The notes beneath the pieces are model-generated. The model was not told the DNA's origin and searched no databases. It worked only from the letters and a program-made list of their open reading frames with translations. The position numbers were made by a program, and so were the translations under genes. From the NCBI GenBank assembly GCA_039984715.1, contig JBDWUA010000021.1, forward strand, positions 22,323-86,322: a DNA stretch of 64,000 nucleotides, written 5' to 3'. Shown piece after piece: positions 58,099 through 64,000 of the stretch; position 1 is the first letter of the stretch, and each line of letters begins with the position of its first letter. The stretch comes from JABSSA01 sp039984715. Lineage in GTDB: Bacteria; Pseudomonadota; Alphaproteobacteria; Rhodobacterales; Rhodobacteraceae.

Positions 58099-59484
58099 CT
58101 ATCGACGTTGAAAAGCTGGGGCCATCAAGACCAAACCGATTGCTTCGTTCCGGCTTTCAGCAGATTTCGCGGCAAACCGAACCTCTTCGGTTGCAAAGGA
58201 CCCCAGTGCGGACTCCACAAAATTTCGGGGGTCAGGCAAACGTTTCATCAACCGCGTTGGAACCGCCATGGACCATTGAACACGCCAGGCCAATCCTTGA
58301 GGCGTCAACCATGACTCATCCTCTTCGTCCCATCCTGCCGGGCTGGTTGGGGCTTGCCAAGGTTGCCCCATCATTGCCAATGGCACCAACAAACCAACGC
58401 GCAAATCTTGTTCGCGCAAATCGACGAATAAATCCTCATGAACGGCCAAAGCGCGAAAGCTGGAGGCTATGAATGCATCTGGTGGCTTGGCATTGCGCAA
58501 TTCGGGGCCCCAAGCGGACGGATGTTCAAGCAAGGCGGCATAGACCTGCATCAAGTCTCCGTCAGTTTCGATAAATCGGTTGGCCACATGATCGATCAGC
58601 GCATTGTCTGGATCATCTGACACAAAATGTACCGCCAATTTCCACGCGACATGCCGCGCAGTTGCTGGATGCGCTGCCAAATCTTGAAGAGCTGCGCGAA
58701 TGGGTTCCAGTCCAGGACGGGGCCCGTATGATTTGTCCAAAACCGTTTCGGGGCCGGGCTCTACCCAGTCTTTGCGAAATTTAAAACCTACATTGACCTG
58801 AATGGTCATGCCCGTGAACAGCTCGGCCAATTGGCGTACATCATCCTGAGTGTACGGACCGTTTACGCCCAATGTGTGCAGTTCTAGCACTTCGCGGGCT
58901 AGGTTTTCGTTCAGGCCTGCATCTTTTCCACGCTTTAAAGCGCGCTCAGATCCGGGGCCCATCGAACGTTCCTGATCCAGATAATGGATCATCAATGGAT
59001 GCATGACCGCGTCCAGCAACATATCCGAAAACCGACCAGTCAGATTGGGTCGAATAGCCTCTTCCAAATACGGCCCGGTCGCACGGCGGATCACGCCGCG
59101 CTTGCCGCGTGCTGTGAAATGATCCCCCCAAAAGGCACAAAGCCGTTCGCGAAAAGCATGCTCGCTGTGTGTGGCGCGCATTAAGCTTTGAACCATCCAC
59201 CCCATGGCCGCAACACGTGCTTCGCGATTGACAATGTTACGCTGTTTACGCGCCGCCTTGGCTTTGTCCGTACCGCGGTTTTGTCGTCGGATTTTGTTTT
59301 GAAGCTGCGCCGCCACCATTCGTTCACGAAAGTCGTCAAATGGTTCTATCGGAAATCGAATGGCCATGTCGTCAACGGTTTGTAGTCCAGCCAACAAGGC
59401 AGTCGCATCTTCCGGCGGCTTGATGTTTGGAGACAAACCATACCCAAACCGAACTTCTGCCAGTTCAGGATGATAAACACTCAT
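58099..59484 (-). CDS. DUF1800 domain-containing protein
   Basis: A 461-residue member of the DUF1800 family: AEVRFGYGLSP at the start (family R-x-G-F/Y-G), a helical middle with FRERLCAFWGDHFT, LNENLAREVLELHTLGVNGP and YTQDDVRQLAELFTGMTIQV, and HVAWKLAVHFVSDDP. Function is unknown. It is the first gene of the DUF1800-DUF1501 operon. No signal peptide is visible, in contrast to its Tat-exported partner. Confidence 0.93.
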   Translation of the reverse strand: MSVYHPELAEVRFGYGLSPNIKPPEDATALLAGLQTVDDMAIRFPIEPFDDFRERMVAAQLQNKIRRQNRGTDKAKAARKQRNIVNREARVAAMGWMVQSLMRATHSEHAFRERLCAFWGDHFTARGKRGVIRRATGPYLEEAIRPNLTGRFSDMLLDAVMHPLMIHYLDQERSMGPGSERALKRGKDAGLNENLAREVLELHTLGVNGPYTQDDVRQLAELFTGMTIQVNVGFKFRKDWVEPGPETVLDKSYGPRPGLEPIRAALQDLAAHPATARHVAWKLAVHFVSDDPDNALIDHVANRFIETDGDLMQVYAALLEHPSAWGPELRNAKPPDAFIASSFRALAVHEDLFVDLREQDLRVGLLVPLAMMGQPWQAPTSPAGWDEEDESWLTPQGLAWRVQWSMAVPTRLMKRLPDPRNFVESALGSFATEEVRFAAKSAESRNEAIGLVLMAPAFQRR

Positions 59485-59576
59485 TGATCACTGCTCGTCC
59501 TGTTTCTATCAATTTGATAGATAACATGCGCAGGTGCAGATTTCACCGTTTCCAGAGAAATTCGTGACCGTTGTCG

Positions 59577-59611
59577 GCATAGCTTTGCCACAGGAACAGG
59601 CAAAGCTATGC
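59577..59611. terminator. Strong hairpin between aspS and the DUF1800 operon
   Basis: GCATAGCTTTGCC (59577-59589) pairs perfectly with GGCAAAGCTATGC (59599-59611), a 13-bp stem with a nine-base loop. It lies nine bases past the aspS stop. The following bases are not T-rich on the minus strand. Confidence 0.75.
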
Positions 59612-59619
59612 TGTTTGAA

Positions 59620-61386
59620 TCAATCGTCTTGCGGAATGACGCGCAGGCCAAGTTCCATCAATTGGTCGGATGTCGGATCGCTGGGTGCTGACATCATCAA
59701 GTCTTCTGCGCGTTGGTTCATCGGGAACAGGATGACTTCGCGAATGTTTTGTTCATCCGCGAGCAACATCACAATCCGGTCGATCCCAGCTGCACAGCCA
59801 CCATGGGGCGGTGCGCCATATTGAAACGCGTTGACCATTCCGCCAAACCGCTTGCGCACTTCGGCTTCGTCATAGCCTGCGATTTCGAACGCCTTGAACA
59901 TGATTTCAGGCCGGTGGTTCCGGATGGCACCTGACACCAATTCATACCCGTTACAGGCCAAATCATATTGATTGCCCAATACCTTCAGGGGATCACCGTC
60001 TAGCGCTTCCATGCCACCTTGGGGCATCGAAAACGGGTTGTGTTCGAAATCGATCTTGCCTGTTTCCTCATCGCGTTCGTAGATCGGGAAATCGACAACC
60101 CATGCAAACGCGAAACGATCCTTATCCGTCAATCCAAGTTCGTCGCCAATATGCACACGAGCGCGTCCCGCAACCCCTTCAAAGTCCTTCGGCTTACCGC
60201 CAAGGAAAAAGGCTGCGTCGCCCACGCCCATGCCCAATTGTGCGCGAATGGCTTCTGTCCGCTCTGGTCCTAGGTTTTTGGCCAACGGCCCTGCCGCGCC
60301 ATCTTCACGCCAGAAGATATAGCCCATTCCGGGCAAGCCTTCTTTCTGTGCCCAAGAATTCATCCGGTCACAGAACTTGCGGCTGCCGCCTGTTGGTGCT
60401 GGAATCGCGCGGATTTCAGTTCCTTCGCTTTCCAGGATTTTCGCAAATATACCAAACCCGCCTTCGCGGAAATGTTCGCTAACGACTTCCATTTTGATTG
60501 GGTTGCGCAGGTCGGGTTTATCCGAACCATACCACAGCGCCGCATCACGATAGCTGATTTGTTCCCATGTCTGATCGACTTTCCGACCACCGCCGAATTC
60601 TTCGAACACACCTTGCAGAACAGGTTGGATCGTATCGAACACATCTTGCTGTGTAACAAAGGACATCTCTAGGTCGAGCTGATAAAAGTCGGTTGGCGAC
60701 CGGTCGGCGCGTGGATCTTCGTCGCGGAAACACGGTGCGACTTGGAAATACTTGTCGAACCCTGAAACCATCAAAAGCTGTTTGAACTGCTGCGGTGCTT
60801 GAGGCAGCGCATAGAATTTTCCCGGATGCAGTCGCGATGGCACCAAGAAGTCACGCGCGCCCTCAGGGCTGGATGCTGTGATGATCGGAGTTTGGAATTC
60901 GCGGAACTCACGATCCCACATCCGTTTACGGATCGAAGCCACAACATCCGAACGCAATTTCATATTCGCCTGCATCTTTTCACGACGCAGATCGAGGTAC
61001 CGGTATTTCAAACGGGTTTCTTCTGGATATTCCTGATCGCCAAAGACCATCAATGGCAATTCACCCGCATCGCCCAACACTTCGAGGTCACGAATATAAA
61101 CTTCGACCTCACCGGTTGGGATTTTCGGGTTCACAAGACCTTCTGACCGGGCCTTCACTTCACCGTCGATACGGATGCACCATTCAGAACGCACTTTTTC
61201 AACCGCGTTGAACACAGGGCTATCGGAGTCACACAAAATCTGTGTCATTCCATAGTGATCTCGCAAATCGATGAATAAGACGCCGCCGTGATCTCGCACG
61301 CGATGCACCCATCCTGACAGACGAACGGTTTCCCCGACATTTGCTGCGGTTAAGACAGCGCAGGTATGTGAGCGATATGCATGCAT
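59620..61386 (-). CDS. aspS: Aspartate--tRNA ligase
   Basis: The 588-residue bacterial-type class II AspRS: N-terminal OB-fold anticodon domain (GWVHRVRDHGGVLFIDLRDH), the catalytic core with EFQTPIITASSPEGARDFLV, motif 2 APCFRDEDPRADRSPTDFYQ, a GAD insertion domain (about residues 280-415) and motif 3 GIDRIVMLL. It charges tRNA-Asp; many alphaproteobacterial AspRS are non-discriminating and also charge tRNA-Asn, which cannot be decided here. The start at 61386 follows AGAGATC. Confidence 0.98.
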   Translation of the reverse strand: MHAYRSHTCAVLTAANVGETVRLSGWVHRVRDHGGVLFIDLRDHYGMTQILCDSDSPVFNAVEKVRSEWCIRIDGEVKARSEGLVNPKIPTGEVEVYIRDLEVLGDAGELPLMVFGDQEYPEETRLKYRYLDLRREKMQANMKLRSDVVASIRKRMWDREFREFQTPIITASSPEGARDFLVPSRLHPGKFYALPQAPQQFKQLLMVSGFDKYFQVAPCFRDEDPRADRSPTDFYQLDLEMSFVTQQDVFDTIQPVLQGVFEEFGGGRKVDQTWEQISYRDAALWYGSDKPDLRNPIKMEVVSEHFREGGFGIFAKILESEGTEIRAIPAPTGGSRKFCDRMNSWAQKEGLPGMGYIFWREDGAAGPLAKNLGPERTEAIRAQLGMGVGDAAFFLGGKPKDFEGVAGRARVHIGDELGLTDKDRFAFAWVVDFPIYERDEETGKIDFEHNPFSMPQGGMEALDGDPLKVLGNQYDLACNGYELVSGAIRNHRPEIMFKAFEIAGYDEAEVRKRFGGMVNAFQYGAPPHGGCAAGIDRIVMLLADEQNIREVILFPMNQRAEDLMMSAPSDPTSDQLMELGLRVIPQDD

Positions 61387-61509
61387 GAGTGATCTCTTTT
61401 GCGGATATTTGATTTCGGGCACCAAAAGCGCCCACACAGTGCAAAGTCAAGGCCGTCCGGTCAGTTTACGCTGGCAAATGCCGGTTCTGCTGCGCTATCG
61501 GCATAAGCC

Positions 61510-62619
61510 ATGACACATGAACCCTTCGAGATTTTTCTAGCCACCTATCCGGGTCTAGAAGATGTGCTGCTCAAAGAAGCCGAAATCTTGCGGTTTCCGA
61601 ATCCTCAAAAGACACCTGGGGGTGTTGTTTTTCGTGGGCTTTGGCCTGACGTGTGGCGCGCTAACCTTCAGGTGCGTGGCGCATCGCGTGTCTTGGCGCG
61701 CATTGCTGAATTCCGCGCGATGCACCCCGCGCAATTGGACAAACGTGCCCGCAAGGTTGAATGGGATACCGTCCTGCGCCCAGACATTCCGGTTCGCGTC
61801 GAAGCCACCTGCAAACAATCGCGAATATATCACGCCGGCGCGGCACGTGAACGTGTAGAACGCGCCATCACCGAAACCATTGGTGCACCTGTCACCAAAG
61901 ATGCCGCAACCACTGTCCGGGTCCGCATTGAAGACGATCTTTGCACAATCAGCGTGGATACATCCGGCGCGCTGCTTCATCAGCGAGGGCATAAGCAGGC
62001 CGTCAACAAAGCACCTTTGCGAGAAACGCTTGCAGCCCTTTTGTTAAGTAAATGCGGTTTTGACGGCAATGAACCAGTCGTCGATCCAATGTGCGGGTCT
62101 GGGACGTTCGTTTTAGAAGCCGCTGAAATTCACGCAGGTCACTATCCAGGCCGATCACGGCAATTCGCGTTTGAAACATTCGCCTCGTTTGAGGCCGAAC
62201 AATGGGAAACTTTGCGCAGTCCACAAGCTGCGAAAGGTACAAACCAATTCTTTGGGTATGACCGCGATCAAGGGGCCATTGCGATGTGTGAACAGAATGC
62301 TGACCGCGCCAGCGTGTCCCATCTGACCCAATTTAAACAACAGGCCGTCAACATGCTGGAACCGCCCTGCGATACACCCGGCTTGGTCATGGTCAACCCA
62401 CCTTACGGCGCGCGGATCGGTAACAAAAAGATGCTTTATGGTTTGTACGCAAGCCTTGGGGAACGGCTAAAGGCATCTTTCGCCGGCTGGCGCGTTGGAA
62501 TGATCACAACAGAAAAAGGATTGGCCCGCGCGACTGGCCTGCCCTTCGCCGATGAAAGCGCCCCAATCCCAAATGGCGGACTAAAGATCCGTCTGTACCA
62601 ATCAAAAACGCTAAAGTAG
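61510..62619 (+). CDS. THUMP-domain class I SAM RNA methyltransferase
   Basis: A 369-residue enzyme with an N-terminal ferredoxin-like/THUMP region (FEIFLATYPGLEDVLLKEAE to about residue 155) and a methyltransferase core: VVDPMCGSGTFVLEAAEIHA (motif I), FFGYDRDQGAIAMCEQNADR (motif II) and VMVNPPYGARIG (NPPY). This is the RlmL N-terminal-module/TrmN-like group that makes N2-methylguanosine in rRNA or tRNA. It diverges from aspS. The target base is unknown. Confidence 0.92.
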   Translation: MTHEPFEIFLATYPGLEDVLLKEAEILRFPNPQKTPGGVVFRGLWPDVWRANLQVRGASRVLARIAEFRAMHPAQLDKRARKVEWDTVLRPDIPVRVEATCKQSRIYHAGAARERVERAITETIGAPVTKDAATTVRVRIEDDLCTISVDTSGALLHQRGHKQAVNKAPLRETLAALLLSKCGFDGNEPVVDPMCGSGTFVLEAAEIHAGHYPGRSRQFAFETFASFEAEQWETLRSPQAAKGTNQFFGYDRDQGAIAMCEQNADRASVSHLTQFKQQAVNMLEPPCDTPGLVMVNPPYGARIGNKKMLYGLYASLGERLKASFAGWRVGMITTEKGLARATGLPFADESAPIPNGGLKIRLYQSKTLK

Positions 62620-62660
62620 CATTTAGATAGTCTTTGATTTTGTGAATGAGAGTACGAATT

Positions 62661-62737
<77 letters not shown>

Positions 62738-62837
62738 CCAATTCGTTTGGCGTGACTATGCCGAGTCGGCGGCGACTGCAAGGGTACAAAATCGTTTTCT
62801 GTTAGAATTTTTGCAATCCCGTATCCGGACATCAGTG

Positions 62838-63227
62838 TCAGACACGCGGAGCCCCCAAAATGCGTTCAAATCCTTTGATCTGACGCTTGGTTTTGCCCTG
62901 TATCGCCAAGAGCCCTTGCTCGAAGGCGCGATCAAACGCGACCAAACCCTTTTCCACACGTTCGGCTTGGTCCGTAAATTGGCGAAAATTCATCGACCGA
63001 CCGAACCGAAAATAAGCAAACCAGACCCAAGGTCGTTGGCATAAGTTCGCCATAAAACGCCAATCGAACGCATCAAACGCACGATCCAACGTATCGGACA
63101 CTACGCGCTCTTGTTCCCACAGAAAATGCCGATGGTATATGTCCCGCAAGAACGCCGGATCGCATGGCTTAGTCATTGCACGTTCGTAATCTTCGATAAG
63201 GTCAATCGGGATTTCAGAACCCCGCAT
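62838..63227 (-). CDS. Hypothetical protein, possibly 5'-truncated by an IS66 remnant (129 aa)
   Basis: A soluble, Phe- and Arg-rich product with no recognised domain. Its upstream end coincides with the left edge of the IS66-like fragment at 63227: the ATG at 63227 has no ribosome site, and longer in-frame starts fall inside the IS sequence. The original gene may therefore have been longer. The 3' end lies 100 bases from the tRNA-fMet 5' end. Confidence 0.5.
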   Translation of the reverse strand: MRGSEIPIDLIEDYERAMTKPCDPAFLRDIYHRHFLWEQERVVSDTLDRAFDAFDWRFMANLCQRPWVWFAYFRFGRSMNFRQFTDQAERVEKGLVAFDRAFEQGLLAIQGKTKRQIKGFERILGAPRV

Positions 63228-63877
63228 TGGCGACCATTGTTGTAAACGAGTTCGACCTTGATCCATTTGATGGTACAATTTTTGTATTCAGATCCAAACG
63301 TGCTGACCGCTTAAAGATCATCGTTTGGGATGGGACCGGACTTGTGTTGGTACACATGCGCGATCCTCGAAACTATGCTGGCAACGAAGCCCCATGTGCA
63401 GTTTTTAAGTATGCAGCCTCTCGGGCCGGCATAAACGCTGAAGAGATGTTAGATGGCTTCAGCGGAAAACTGCATGTGGATGCTTACGCCGCTTACAATC
63501 GCCTAACGGCTTCTGATCGCTCTGGTGGTCCTGTCGAGCTTAGCTACTGCTGGGCGCACGTAAAAAGAAAATTCGTGGAGATCATGCGAACCAGTAAGAA
63601 CGATTTGGCCGCGGAATGTATCCGATTGATTGATGCGATGTTCAAGATTGAAAAGCGTATAAAGGGTAAAGCTGCGCTTGTTCGGAAAGCAACACGGCAA
63701 CTGGAAACGCGGCCTCTTGTCGACGAAGTATTTGAACTGATGAAGCGATCAAGTTTCGTCGGTTTGAAGAAGTCGCCAATGGGTAAGGCCCTCGCATACG
63801 AAAAGAAATTCAAAATTCAGTCGTTGGACTTATACCAAGCTCCTACCGGTATGAACTATCCCCCGTTAAGAAGTTGA
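63227..63877 (+). pseudogene. IS66 family remnant: tnpB fused in frame to part of tnpC
   Basis: Residues ~1-38 (NEFDLDPFDGTIFVFRSKRA, then DRLKIIVWDGTG) match IS66 TnpB. From about residue 44 the frame continues as the IS66 transposase TnpC core (PCAVFKYAASRAGINAEEML, HVDAYAAYNRL with one catalytic-type Asp, YCWAHVKRKF). The N-terminal leucine-zipper part of TnpC and its C-terminal DDE end with the last Glu are absent, so it cannot be active. The in-frame joint is an internal deletion of ~1 kb or more compared with a whole element. No terminal inverted repeats were found. Confidence 0.85.
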
Positions 63878-63968
63878 AAGTAGAATTTAAGGACGACAGG
63901 ATCTATCGCTTGGCACTGCACCGGACGCGTTGATATTTTCCAGTTTATCTTTTGGATTTTGGTCACAA

Positions 63969-63996
63969 AAAAGGCCGCCTTTTTGGGGCGGCTTTG
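63969..63996. terminator. Hairpin terminator near the right edge
   Basis: AAAGGCCGCC and GGCGGCTTT form a stem with one bulge around a TTTTTGG loop, followed by GTTTT, with an A-run on the left. It could end transcription in either direction; the gene it serves may lie beyond the window. Confidence 0.7.
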
Positions 63997-64000
63997 TTTT

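Overview
The window looks like a chromosomal segment of a marine Rhodobacteraceae (Roseobacter-group) alphaproteobacterium. The basis is gene content: a divergent COQ9/rpsU pair, a DUF1013 (TrcR-type) regulator, methylmalonyl-CoA epimerase followed by DUF1467, YtoQ, a Hint-domain protein, an RTX protein without a signal peptide, DUF3726, and an initiator tRNA of alphaproteobacterial type. The placement is inference from these families; no species can be named.

Layout. 1-2770: end of an M19 dipeptidase, an unrecognised 566-residue protein and a DUF3726 protein, packed as an operon. 2.9-8.8 kb: small accessory genes, including a divergent pair that may concern ADP-ribose (4272-5739), a DUF2167 membrane protein in an AT-rich patch and a flavin oxidoreductase. 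8.9-14.8 kb: an accessory block of small, unrelated genes (VOC protein, zinc ribbon/MerR pair, LysE exporter, orphan proteins, ankyrin protein). Nearly every coding unit is separated from the next by a copy of a ~100-bp dispersed repeat, all copies in the same orientation. 15.1-20.4 kb: uvrB with a trailing membrane protein, then three secreted paralogues, two of them in an exact 590-bp tandem duplication, then a second VOC protein and a palindrome-rich spacer before a tRNA(CAU).

20.8-31.1 kb is core chromosome: hemE divergent from hemC, a desaturase, and the minus-strand run clpS - RsmC-like methyltransferase - SDR - hemF. The SDR has lost its catalytic Tyr and Lys. A HAD phosphatase and a SPOR-tailed D-Ala-D-Ala carboxypeptidase follow. 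Next comes a LysR regulator facing two very small coupled reading frames, with a palindromic operator candidate between them and a strong terminator after them. 31.1-36.9 kb is a complete yejABEF-type peptide importer operon.

37-64 kb: TrcR-like regulator, RNase T2, two quinone oxidoreductases, COQ9, rpsU, a CAP-RTX exported protein, an Lrp regulator, mscL, a GST and ytoQ. pheS and pheT lie on the same strand but are separated by a secreted esterase. Then come a Hint protein, a histone-deacetylase-like hydrolase, a nitroreductase, a CysZ/EI24-like membrane protein, the methylmalonyl-CoA epimerase pair, a response regulator, a GNAT enzyme, the DUF1501/DUF1800 pair, aspS, a THUMP methyltransferase and tRNA-fMet. 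The right edge holds an internally deleted IS66 remnant.

The parts most worth following up are the repeat-separated gene block, the tandem secreted paralogues, the LysR/microprotein locus, the possible macro-domain pair and the nested palindrome at 20479-20591. No CRISPR array, rRNA or intact mobile element was seen.
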